Assembly: GCF_964204645.1 (NCBI RefSeq)
Contig: NC_134029.1
Span: forward strand, 6,714,001-6,778,000
Length of the DNA: 64,000 nucleotides
DNA from: Tubulanus polymorphus
Taxonomy: Eukaryota > Nemertea > Palaeonemertea > Tubulaniformes > Tubulanidae
Reading direction: 5' to 3'
Both the position numbers and the translations under genes were made by a program. The notes beneath the pieces were generated by a model. The model did not search any database. It had not been told where the DNA came from and saw only the letters and a program-made list of their open reading frames with translations. Every line of letters starts with the position of its first letter. Positions within the stretch are counted from its first letter, which is position 1. Of this stretch, positions 29,223 through 41,645 are shown in pieces.

Positions 29223-31559
29223 TCAAAGCATCCCGTGCCCGACTGCTGAGAATTTCATTCGCTTTTGTTTCTGTCTTTGATTACAGAACCACACGCGTAC
29301 AACGTTTTTCTTCAAGTCCAATTTCTCGGCGATTTGTGCAATTTTTTCTCCTGAGGGCCTCGGCTGGACTGCGAAATACGCCTCTAACGATCGTTTTTCG
29401 GGCGCCGCGATAGAAGTCCGTTTACGTTTTTTATCCATACCGTTCGCGTACACGTCTGGATTGTTCTTTTTCTCTCTAGCGACGCGTTCTGCCTCCTCCA
29501 ACCACGCTTGGAGAACGGGCTTCAACGCGATCATGTTATTATGACTGAGCGTAAGCGATTCGAATCTACAAATCGTGCTTTGGCTTAAAGAGCCGACGCC
29601 TGGCAGTTTCAATTTGCCCAGAGCCGAGCCCACATCCGCCTGTGTGACACCGAGTTTGATTCTACGCTGTTTGAATCGTTCCGCGAAGGCTTCAAGTTCT
29701 CTCGGGTCGCATTCTTGATCGTGCATGGTATGTGGATGCATATTATGATGACTAGGCGGCATTCCTGGATGTCCGTTCATGCCGTTGTGAGGATGTGAAT
29801 AGGTCGGAGTGTAACCCATTTGATGCGGAGGCGGACCGTGGTGATGGTGACCATTTGCCGGATGGTGGCCATTGTGATGATCAGTCATAGACGATAAAGG
29901 CATCGACGCGGCAGCGGACATTTGATCTAACATTGAATCGGTGGTGGTGAAGCCATGTAGTGGACCCATCTGATGCGGTCTCGAAACGGAAGGATTGATG
30001 TTATGATGCCCCATGTCAGTATGCCCGTAAATGCTATCGTGTTTCATCAGCGGAGGTGACGATGCTTTGGAATGGATGTCGGCTGCGGCAAGTGCCTCGG
30101 CTCGCGCTAGTAAACTGTCATCTAACCCTCCAAAGATGTTTCCCTACAATAGACAAGAGATTAAGCACGCATTAGACAATGATCAGAAATCCGAATTCCG
30201 ATGGGACTGATACCCCGTAATTATATCCTTAATATGAGCCGTTGTCTTCATTCTCGGTTGTATCGAAGCCGTGTGTGTCATCGACGATGGTTTCACTAAT
30301 ACCACCGTTGACTTCATAGTAACGAGGTGTAGAGGGTTGTAAAACAGCCCTAGACAAAATGATCGGACAGATGGCCGAACTCGGATGAAATATTCCACTC
30401 CGTGCAATTTCGCCACCTTCGTTATACATTTTGTTTTATGAAATTTACAACTTAAAGAATTAAGTTTCACGTCGACTGAAATAATTCAGCAACCGACGTA
30501 AGTTTCAAAATACTGCCCGAAAATTGAATCGACAAGTTGTCAACTTTACGGAATTCATTCAGATTGCAAAATCATGGCAAAATTTAGACGTATAGAAATC
30601 GGTTTTTAGTACTAGCAGTCACAGCAAATAAAATGAAACCAGATAGTCTAGAGAAATGAATACAAGTTAACTTTCTGGATACTCTTCCGATACTGCAGAA
30701 ACGTATACAGTCTGGAAAATACATTACTGTAATGTACTTGTTATATGTCGCTAAGTTAGAAAAAAATATCAGACGAAACAATAATACTCGAACGACTGCA
30801 TTTATTTTCGGGAGTCTGTTAACGGTAAAAGATACGTCTGATATGTTGTCGTGTTAAAGCAAGTTTATCAAATATTTATAGACATCGCCGTAACATAATA
30901 AATGAAATCGTTGTACAATTCGCGATTCGTACTTCGTTCGCAAAAACGTAGAAATTCGCCCTCTTTTACAACCAGCGGGTTTAGCGGAAAAAACCACTTA
31001 TATATATTCCACTCAAATCATAAGATTCAGATTCAGATTAAGAACAATCTCGAAATTCAAATAGATGTTGAAAAATATTTTCGTCAAGAAAAACCTTAAT
31101 TGATACCGAACTAACTTTATGGTATAAAAACATCGCTCTTAATATAGAAGAGTGAAATGGAAAATTTTTCTTAAATAATTTTTTCTTATTCAAATATCAG
31201 ACTTATTCATATATTAGAAAATATCACCTGAGACACATGCGAAAACTACAAACGATAGATTAAACTGTTTACCCGTTGCTTCACAAAAATTGATACATAA
31301 TTAAATTGTACATCGTCATTTCTATAAAAAATTACTAGAATACACGAGTGATTTTGATCCGTGAATTATTAACGAAAAGATACTCAGAAATGAAAATTAC
31401 AAAACATACCGAATGATGGTTGGACATCCTGCGAATTGGATCCGGTGGACGGTACGGCGGGGGTGAGTAACGCCCCTGAAGGCTCGGCGGCCCACCGTGA
31501 TGGTTCATATTGTGGTGCATGCCCAGGTGAGACTGCGGTTTTGGATTCATCATCATCAT
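29223..31559 (-). CDS. POU4: POU class 4 homeodomain transcription factor (Brn-3/unc-86/acj6)
   Basis: Two coding exons, 31559-31410 and 30143-29223, join in phase 0 (donor TCG|GTATGT, acceptor ATTGTAG|GGA), giving 356 aa. In order: a conserved start MMMMNPKPQ; a GRYSPPPYR..IRRM motif; the POU-IV box GNIFGGLDDSLLARAEALAA at about 51-70; a His/Pro/Gly-rich linker; the POU-specific domain at about 196-272; and the homeodomain at about 288-347 with WFCNQRQKQKR in helix 3. All recognition residues look intact. POU4 proteins are nuclear DNA-binding factors specifying sensory and other neurons. The single intron just before the POU-IV box matches POU4 genes in other animals. The vertebrate-like start and the arthropod-like GRYSP motif sit together in one exon. 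The class assignment is certain. Confidence 0.97.
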
Positions 31560-33558
31560 TATGAATTTATACTAATCCCAAAATCACAAGAAGAGAATGT
31601 TGTCCGGTGTTGTCAGAATGATAGCTAGTCGTTGACTGTGACTACTCCACAACTCACGCCGCGCTTTCATTTATTCTCGCACACCTGTTCTCTCTTTGAG
31701 CGAGTCACGTGACGGCGCCATAACTTAGTACCAACCAATCAGCGCGCTTAATTTTTAATGACAATCGACGACCAGCCTTTTCGAGCCGTAAGAGACGCAT
31801 AATAAGAAATACTCCGCTCAAGTGCGAGTATGGGAAAACGAAGCAGCGCAGAAGCTGCAAGTTCCGTCCGGGATATTTGTTTTGAAATTATATGATTTTT
31901 GATGACGAGCTGGCAACGCGTTTAGCAGCGTTTTGGCCTCGTGCACGGCCGAACGACATTACTGCAGTAAACATTGCACCTGAAACATGAAATCTATCCA
32001 GGTGGTGGCAACGCTGCACATCTATATTTTCCGAACTGGAATCCTCGCAGACGGCATTTGTCCCACCAGTAAAATATAAACAACTTTCTTTACATTTCAC
32101 TTTTTGTCGATTTCAGAATATCCCGTCGCCGAACAAAGCCCACATGTTCCATAACAATAGAACTACAATTGAACTCGAAGACCGGACAAACTTTCCGAGA
32201 GCTCTTTTCCTCCGGCTGGTGTTTGTTTTTAGAACGTATTTGACCAACAAATATGTTTCATTCACAGGGACTCGTGTTGACAAACTTAGCAAGTAGTTGT
32301 ATAAACTAAGTGAGCTTGACTTAAGGCAGAAATGCATCTGACGGGGACATGTAGATTATGTTATTGGCTTTATACTTATACACTTGATAATTCTCAGTCA
32401 ATAGAATGCAGCTACTTGACGGCGATCGGCATCCGATTTCAGAGAAGTTCGCTTCAGCTTTCAGGTACCTCCACCCGACCAGGTAAAAAGCACAAACGAC
32501 AGGATCAAATTCTTCATAAATATTTCAGATGCGATCGATTTGCGTTTGTCGCAATAGTCTTTTTTCTGCGCGCACCACAAGACGGCATCCGTCTTTTTTT
32601 CGTCGTGGAGAGACAAAAAACCCATTTCAAATAAAAATTTGAAGGAAACAAAGCGTGCTCCGATGATCGGTAAGATTATTTCGGTTCGTTAGTACAAATC
32701 GGGTAAACGTAAATATTTGTGCCAACAACTTAAATTACCCAAAATTTGTGATTGAAAAGATATTTTACGTCCATCTTAATAAATATGTACCATATTAACA
32801 TGGCATATGCTTTGCATTTTTGTTTACTTCATATATGATACTAGAGTAGCAGAAGATATTTCACGCGTGAATTTAAGATTTAAAGGTATTTGCAGTGTGC
32901 ATTTTCCATTTCGTTATACTACCGACCCGCGTTAATTAATAAAGATGGTGTTAGTAATATCACCTGCGCTCTTTTAACCATGACGTGCCGGTCATCTGGT
33001 TTCGTTGCGAACGTATTTCTATAACTAGAAACTGTAACAAGTTTCGGTGTGTATGTGGCCACGTATGGACGTGCTTAAATGAAGATAACCGTACACAAAA
33101 GATCTATAATTCATGTATCCGCAAACAGGGCATATTTTATTTATCATTTTCTCGCGCGCGAGAAACATCGCCGACATAGCGCTAAATCTAACTGATCTTG
33201 CTGTTTTATTCATGCATGTTTATCTATTGTATGCATTTTTAAGCTTTGCGCAATCCGGAGTCAATTATACCCTCGGCACTTTCGAGTTATGATTCCGATT
33301 CATTGGCATGCATCATCTTTGTATATATGCGCGTCGACAACAAAATACACACATTTTCATTACAACGTTTAAGTTAATTCGAGGCGACAACCAACAATCA
33401 AACCAACTATTTCTAAAACTTGATAAACCTATAACTTTTCATAAATTCTGTATCAACAGTACCATTAGTTCGATACGGTTAGAATAAGTGTATTTAAGAT
33501 ACGTGTTAGCATTTTTCGGTAAAAGGTCATCGAAAATTCTTAGAAACTATAATAATAA

Positions 33559-33694
33559 CAGTGGCGGATCACCATTATAGAAAATAGTGAAATTGTGAAC
33601 ATATTTCATTCCTAACTTCAACCAGGAAAGTGCTCAGACCCCCATGTATAAGTAGTGACCCAAGTAAGTAGTGTGACCCCTTTTTCCGCCCCTG
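33559..33694. mobile_element. hAT-like non-autonomous element, 136 bp
   Basis: The left end is CAGTGGCGGATC and the right end, on the opposite strand, CAGGGGCGGAAA. These are the CAGNGGCGGA termini also seen at 4983-5244. The interior is non-coding. The flanks are AT-rich and no clear 8-bp duplication can be read. Confidence 0.5.
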
Positions 33695-35127
33695 AAAATA
33701 ATTATTATATATCGTTGTTTTTTCTATGAAGAGATCCTTCTGGTTAATTGTTTGGATTTTATCATTTTTCAACTTAATGGATAGTAGTTTTTACCGACAG
33801 ATGACATAATGACTATCCTAATTCACAATACGGAGGATCACGTGAAATAATAGGAAGATAAATGGTAACGATTCTAATTGGCTTCGAACCAATCAATTTG
33901 CGGAATCATTTTCTACGATTAATTGCTTTTTCATCGGTCGAAATGACGATATCCGTGCGCATGGCAATCAAAGTTTGTTTATATATGAGTACGACAACAA
34001 AGTGCGGGTCACGTGCCTAAGAGCAGACATCAATGCGAAAAAATGGCCGATATTGTTACAACAGTCGTTACTCCTGCTCGTGCCGGTGATACCTAGGTGC
34101 TTTTTGATCGGTGCCGCGCGCGCTCACACCGTAATTCTATTTGTTTGTATTTCGGTTAATAAAAACCCGTTCTAATTGCGCCCCGTTTAATTTCAACACC
34201 AGTTCCGGCCCTGAAAAGCACCTCGATTTTCACACGATCAGCAAGCAATTGACAATGATACCGAAACCTTTAGAAATGAAAAATTAATTTCATTTTTTCT
34301 ATTCGTTCCTAAAACGTCGGAAAAATAGAATAAAAACATAAATTTTATCATAATTAAGATACATTGGTTGAGACTTTTTGCCATAAAATGTCAAGATTCC
34401 AGTGCAATTTGTGTAAATCTTTTTCGCAGATCATCTTTCCTACGATCATCAAATCTTTCAAGCATTACAAATCTTTTACTCTCGTAATGCCGATCTTAAT
34501 TTGTCGTCGATTGGCTCCCAGGTGACAACATTAGTTATCAACTTTTCGACTGAGCAACTCTGGCTAGGCCAAGCCGCGAATAACAAGCAGCCTGCAGTTA
34601 GTTTTCGCATCATTTTCTGCTCAGTCGATTTCGCGATGACGGCCACCGGTAAATTTCCGTCAGAAATGACTCACTAAATAGCCGTCGATGGCTCACTTGA
34701 AAGCCATAAAACAGACCATAAAATCAGAATGCAAGATAGAATTTTCACCACGTTATTCTGTCGTTCTCATTCGCGATGAAGTTTTTATCACCGGAGGACA
34801 AGTCTCAGATCAAATCAATTGTGTCCAAATAAATGTGTCGGATATCTAATAAAAGTCATCTGCTTTGCGGCCAAACAACAAAGAAATATGCGTAAAGTAC
34901 CGGCTGGGAATAACGTAATGATCACTGATTGTATTTATTAATATGAATATAGATAGAATTCCGAGACTAAATAAGAAATAAGTCAATATAAAAACCGGCA
35001 AGATGACTTAAATTCACGTTAGTTTTTTACGAGAAATTGAACGGACGCCATCGAGATTTTCAAGATGTATTTTCAAATTTTCTATCTTAAAATAGTGATT
35101 GACTATTGATTGCTATGTTTTAATTGG

Positions 35128-35228
35128 GAAGATTTCGTTTGATTTTGGTTTTGAAGTCCCTTACAAACCCATCTCACCTGCCCGGAGTGAAACAGGGGGT
35201 CCGATTTTGAAATCGGAAATCGAAGTAC
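35128..35228 (-). repeat. Dispersed ~100-bp repeat, copy A
   Basis: On the minus strand this reads TACTTCGATTTCCGATTTCA, then CAGGTGAGATGGGTTTGTAA, then TCAAACGAAATCT. It aligns along its length with copies at 41541-41645 and 44411-44500 on the other strand. No terminal inverted repeat or coding capacity is seen. Confidence 0.75.
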
Positions 35229-35633
35229 AGATAGTAATGTGATCGGTGATCGGTAATGTGATCGGGAATTATTTGTCTAAATCGAAATACAATCTAACGA
35301 AGTATAACATTACTTGAGCAACGCCTCCGCAGAAACTTAGTTTGTTCATGTTTGTTTTACGATGAAACATATGCTACTTCGGACACAGCCACCGCCCGCG
35401 GGATCAAAGCTAATATACCGACCACCCTCGCATGTAGTATATACTCGTGAATAAACACCAAATGTGAAACTGGACATGAAAATTAGTAGCGTCCGAATCG
35501 AACGGGAGACAAGCGTCGGCACCTTCGAGTCGCACTCTCACACCGCGCCAAGATCAAAGAACCTGTTTATGAATATTGTCCGCTGACCATGTCCTAGGAT
35601 CGGCGTAAATTAAAATTAATCAAAGGTCAACCT

Positions 35634-35634
<1 letters not shown>

Positions 35635-35668
<34 letters not shown>

Positions 35669-35897
35669 GAGAGAGAGAGAGAGAGAGGGGGAGAGAGGGA
35701 GAGAGGGAGAGAGGGAGAGAGGGAGAGAGGGAGAGAGGGAGAGAGGGAGAGAGGGAGAGAGGGAGAGAGGGAGAGAGGGAGAGAGGGAGAGAGGGAGAGA
35801 GGGAGAGAGGGAGAGAGGGAGAGAGGGAGAGAGGGAGAGAGGGAGAGAGGGAGAGAGGGAGAGAGGGAGAGAGGGAGAGAGGGAGAGAGAGAGAGAG
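35635..35897. repeat. GA microsatellite and GGGAGA hexanucleotide array
   Basis: A GA run (about 35635-35685) passes into about 35 copies of the hexamer GGGAGA on the plus strand, ending in a short GA run. The purine/pyrimidine strand asymmetry is complete. The open frames across it (REREG or LSLSPS) are repeat artefacts. Confidence 0.95.
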
Positions 35898-38800
35898 GTA
35901 TCATACGCAATTAATTTTTGATTGCAGTTGAAAATAATTTCGCAAAATATCAAAATAACAAGTAAAATTGGTTTTAGAGACTGCGTATGAATGAAAAACA
36001 TACGAGAGATGCAACAATAATTGAAGAAATAAATTTCGAGCAACATTTCGTCTAAAGACTATTAGCCATCATCAGGCGTACTGAAAAGCCAAGATATGTG
36101 TCATTTGCTTTAAGTTAGTTTTATGGAGTACACAAGTCAAAGTCGCTGGGGTTTTCAATGGTGCTAATCGATACGAAGTTTCGAAAACTAAGTTACTACG
36201 CGTTTCCAATACAATCAAACCATAATAAGCAGATCTACTTCCGTAGAATGCAATTGTTCGTGGCCGGACCCTGTCCGTGGAGTTTCGTGCTCCGCATTCA
36301 TCGAAACTAAGTCCGTTTCTATCGATCCGGCGAATGACATCAAAGCAACCGAGAACATGTCGCATATAGGCTATGAAAAGTTAATGAGTTTTGCTCTCCT
36401 GTTGGAACTATTGTTTCACTGGAATTGAACGATTCCGGTGGATCGTTCATGCGCACGAAGTACGATTTGTATGGTATGATATAAGTAAAGCCTGTGAAAA
36501 CTGCTGCGAGAATTTTACAGCAGCATTTCAGGTTAGGTTATCCCGTTGTTTTGAAGATTGGGGAGATAATCGGTTCCGAATGAAACTACATCTGGTTACC
36601 TGTACAGTTTGTTAATCAAAATGTTCCCCGTGACCAGAATCCCGAAGTTAAAAAGCTTAACGCGCACAGCAAGACATAAAACGTCCTAAAACACACGAAA
36701 TCGAAATGCTTTTCTGGCCTGTTTCATGGCTGCGTGCATTGCGCCGAAACAGTGTTTTGGTAAACCACCGTGTTTCGTGTTTCGGAGCAACGCACACGGT
36801 CATGCTACAAACCAGAAAGGAGTATCTGTATCGTGTTTGTGTCCCGCTGTGCGCGCTAGGCTTTGACATCAACATCAACCGTTTTCGACCTAAATGACCT
36901 AGAGAGCGTGTCATGTTTTGTGGATGATTATTTTTGAATCCACCGGTACGCCCGCAGTCTGGTGAGAAATGACTTTGAATACAACATGTGTTTTGAAACA
37001 ATATCACATTGACTTTACGATATTACAAGGTTATCAACAAAACAATCATTGCGTGTTACTTCCTGAAAAAGACTTGAACACTACATTATTCTTATTGATG
37101 GGAATAACTCTAATTCCAAAACTGCAAATGTGAATTCTTGAATGGCCCGACTCAGCTAAAAACGAAACACCAGATTAGATTATTTTGTTTCTATACTTAT
37201 CCAGCTAACTTTTTCCAGTCAGATGATTAGAACCACACCGCGTATTGACAAAATTGGCAGCAAACGTAATCGGCTGAGCGACCCATCTCAACAATGTTCC
37301 CAAACCTTTGTGTTCAAGCAATATTCACCTAAATGCATTGTTGTAGAGAATGATAGTGATCTAAGCGATTGTATTTGGAAGCAGAGATCGTTTTTTTTCA
37401 CTGAGTTAGATTCATTCAATCCCCTTATGGTTGTTAAAAGATAGTGGGCGACTGAATGAATGAATGGATTAGTTTTTGAAGAGGTTGATCTCGACTTTTC
37501 AAAAGAAACGCAAACAGAAGAAAGAAACCTAGAGCGGTAATTGACCGGAGGATCATTTTCCCTCAGAAATCTTTATGTTAAACGATTGCCCCAAATGGAT
37601 AACTTATGTCTGGATCTACGAGTGACATTCAATCTTGATATCGATGCGCGTGAAAATATTTCAGTGGTCCTCCTGGATCGATGTTAGCTAGCGCAACGAG
37701 CTGTAGGGTTCCGTTAAAGCAAAAGTGTAGTTTGTTTAATGGTTCCCTCTTAAAATGGCGTTTCAAAAAAGTGTTGGAAATTTTGCGATGCCGGCGTGGT
37801 TTTCCGATACTTATGGGGAAACGTTTATGGTCGTTGAGGATATTGGTTTTGTAAGTATTTGCGGATGGAGGGTCCACTTGTGCGCACTTATTAATTAGCC
37901 AGCGTTGAGAGGCCCCGTTGTTATCGAGTAAAGTGAAAATCGAGGAACATGAATTTAGCGACTAGATGTTGCCCACTCGAGGCTACATTTCTGTCAGTAT
38001 CTGGGAATTGATAGGCCAACCCGAGTACTGATGGATAAAGTGTATTTCCAGGTTTTTCCACTCTCTCGAATTCATCGCCATCATCAGAAACGAGAAACAA
38101 AAACTGAACAAAACGAAAATAAGACTTCGTATATCTTGGTTAAAAGCAAGTAGAACATGTGAAACTCGATGCTGGTCTAAAGATAATGACTGATATTCGA
38201 AAAACTGCAGTAGAAAAAAGAACAAATGTCCATCCACTCTATAAACGTTAAGAAGGAATACACGATCGCGTTCGGTCCCAGGAGGTAACAGATCAACATC
38301 GACGCTACGTGAAATGAAAAGTATAATACCGCATCGCAATAATTTTGGTGTTGAAAAACGTCCCTTGTAGTTTCTTATTATTGCCGTTGAACGCCCTTGG
38401 GAAATTTTCTTTTTCGACTCTGTTCTCCGGTTGAATACGATGCGGTTACGCAGCTCGAAAGGCGTCGTCAGATTTCACGGCGAATGATCGGATCTTTAAA
38501 AAGAGAAAATGCGCTAATCCTTTCAGCGGTGTGGACCGAATTTCTATTCGAGCAGTCGATTCTTTAAATTTGCCGAGCATTGCCGAGCGAAGTGAGCGTT
38601 ATTTTGCTGCCCGCGACGACAGAGGATACGTGTGTATTCGATACGGGTTTTGTTTCAAGTTCGGATTTGCGGTTTAGTGGTTGTGCCTCCACGCGAGCGT
38701 GTCAGCTTACTGGTAACCGGCTTTTTCGAGCCGCCTTCTACCGGAAACTTTGAAGCTGAAACCCTCGGCATCTTTTTTCATGTTTTGTCATCAATATGAA

Positions 38801-41540
38801 CGCCTGCTAGACATTCCCTTACTTTGCGTAATGAATTCATAATCACATTGTACAAAAAACTGCGTATGATAACTTTCCAGGCATTCACACGAGGTTTGGT
38901 ATTTTGCGTGATTGAACCGCTGCTTTTTCAAAAAACACAGAAATATGAAACTTTTTTCTTCACAATCTGTAAAAGTATGGCGTGTAATGCATAAAATATC
39001 GCCAACACTGATCGAACTATAGTTTTCTAATGTTTTCAGCGCCCGGGTATAGCTTTTTCAAAAGTTACACTTTTCATAGAGGAATCATGATGGACATTTA
39101 TCTAAAGTTTATTCGATAAAGTGCATCGCACTTCTATTACAGATTACAGTCGACACATACATCCATACTGTTTTAATACCTTCGATATCATCTATTATTC
39201 AATAACTCGGCTGAGTATCCGATGTTGAAGCACGTATATATCATTTTGTGGGTTTAATAAACAATTTTGGAGTCTAGTTTAAAGCTCAAATTAAAAAACG
39301 CTGTCGGGCTTAATCTTGTTGATGAAATTCCGCGGTGGTGGACTCGAAATTAAAAAAAAACAGCCGCTTTTGTAGGGTATATCATCATAATTTCAAATTA
39401 AAACTAGATTGAGCCAGAATTCTATTTGGCCGGTAAATTGTAACAAACTGGCTCGGATGATTTCGCTGCAATGAGCAAGTTCAGCATCAGCGCGGCAGGG
39501 AGACTAGTTGACATTCTGGTGTTTGCTTCGCCACCTCGTCAAGTCGTCTCCGTGCGGCTGGATGGGATAATTTCTAGATTCAGCAGCTGGGATATATTGA
39601 TCCTCCACCTGAATTGACACATTATAACTATTTCGACATCATTCAATAATCCAATGATTTCATAGTCGAGCTCTCACCTTCGTTACCATGGAAGCCAAAT
39701 TGTTTTATTTCTTGTTTTATGTATAATAAGCGGAACCCTGGTTTGATCAACGAGCCAAACGAAAAAAGCAAAAGATTGTTCGTCTTAATTTGACGTTAAA
39801 CTTTGCGAATCCTGACATTAAGATACTTCCGGTCACCATTACCATACCACCCTAAGCAAATGTATTTGGCCAAGACCACCATACACGGATGTTTTTTAAA
39901 GGCTATCTGCAAGTTTTTAGATAAACTAGTCTTACTATTGTAAGACTATTTTTTTTTAAATATTCTAGAATTTCGATTATCATCTTTATTCTTTGATATT
40001 ATCCTACATTTCGATATCCGTATTTGAAAATGTCGAACAAAACACAATTGTCTCGAAGAATTCACCTACATCGAAAAAAACATGTAGATCGCGTAAATTC
40101 AAAGTGCTTTGGCGGTTTTCATCAGTCGCTTAAATATCATCCTGGGAACGAACCAGCCTGAAATGCGGACGCCGTCGCGCGCCGTCTGAAAGAAAGTGAG
40201 AGCTCGCTTACGGTGCGCTCCGGATACGGACACGTGCGCTCTTTTGGTAACTAACCAGCCGTTAAATCCCGCGATTGTTCCCAACTTTGTTATGTAAATG
40301 TTAAAGACCAATTGTCGTGATGGGAGTCTATTTTGCATTATTATTACCTATTATAACCTATTATGATTTTCCGGACAAATGTTTATCCGATGTACAAGGT
40401 GACCGCAGCCCCCTGGCCGGCCGATAAAAACAAAAGGATGCGCCTTCTATGGCGTGTAAGGCACGCACGCGTTACTATGGACTTGTCCGCGGAACACGCG
40501 AAGCCACACGACATCTCACGGGAAAAATGCCTTCCTTCCACCCCAGGAACGAGCGCCGGACATTGTAAGACGCAGGTGCGGAAAGAATTTAACCCCGGAG
40601 CACGCGCCCGATCGGACAACAGGCGACTGAGGATTCCGTAACATAAAACTCAGCGGGAGATAAACTTTGAGATCGGAAAAGCTAAATTCCCCAAAAGCAG
40701 CGCTCGCGTTAACCACCTGCTCGTGCGACCAATTTCGAGTACAAATTTTAAGCCCCGCAAAGAGGACGTTTTAAGTTCTGAAAATTATGAGCAGGCATTT
40801 CTGCAACATTATCATTCACCCTTATATTCAAGATATCCTTATATTCGGAATTTTACCGAACCCTTTGTTCATAATCGCGTTCTTTATCAACTACCCGAAC
40901 ATCTCTGCTTCCTGAGAATTTACAATGATTGAGAAATCCGATCGTGAATAATAGGCTGTAAAGTTAGTATGATAGGACAGTAGAGTGTTTTTGCACGGAT
41001 GAACCCATGACTGAGCGGACAGAAGGCGAGTTTGCGATCACTAATGGGTAAGGTGTCAGCGAATCAGGCATTATTCTAGTCTCGGAGCCGTTTTCTTGGC
41101 GCTCCGTCATGGCCGGCTACCTATCACTCCCAGAGCAGTGGATACAAGCTTTTAATTACAGGCAGATCAATAGAAAACCTGGCGAAATCCGGGCCGATCT
41201 TGACGTAGTTGTTTCAGATTAAATCTTGTCACGACGTTGACATCGCATTAATGGTTAATGTCGGCGAACAGAAGCGCGAATAGAGGCAATTCAAGTCTCT
41301 TAAAAGAACGCCTTTTTGAAATGAGAAAAAAAGCACCGCTCAGGTGATAAAAATGTCGTGTGCAGAATTAAGAAAAACAGCCAAAACAAACGAAAAATCG
41401 CGAAATACGAACTGGAATAAAAATGAAACGGAATAAAGCGATAATCATTTGCATTCGAATTGAAGTAAAAACATTTGTTAAAACTTCGATTTAAACAAAA
41501 AAATTTGTAATTTCGACCGCCGATCACACAACTATATTTG

Positions 41541-41645
41541 TACTTCGATTTCCGATTTCCAAATCAAACCCACTGTTTCGTTCCCAGCAGGTGTGGTGGG
41601 TTTTTAAGGGACACCAAATCAGAAAAGTCAAACGAAATCTACCTA
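41541..41645 (+). repeat. Dispersed ~100-bp repeat, copy B
   Basis: TACTTCGATTTCCGATTTCC, then CAGGTGTGGTGGGTTTTTAA, ending TCAAACGAAATCT. It matches copy A (35128-35228, opposite strand) end to end and copy C (44411-44500). Confidence 0.75.

Larger units (their letters stand above)
31560..35634. other. POU4 proximal promoter or long intron
   Basis: Immediately upstream of the proximal POU4 start, so it should hold its 5' UTR and promoter; the 31560-31960 part is less AT-rich and has CACGTGACGG-like sequence. If the distal exon at 47175-47237 is real, this is also intron. One hAT-like element lies at 33559-33694 and one dispersed repeat at 35128-35228. No other coding sequence is seen. Confidence 0.5.

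Noticed and set aside
35620-36046. LSLSPS and REREG open frames
   Set aside because: Translations of the GA/GGGAGA array, with no start context or neighbouring exons.
36657-37007. 116-codon minus-strand open frame
   Set aside because: Unrecognised, lies in the putative POU4 intron, and is of chance length.
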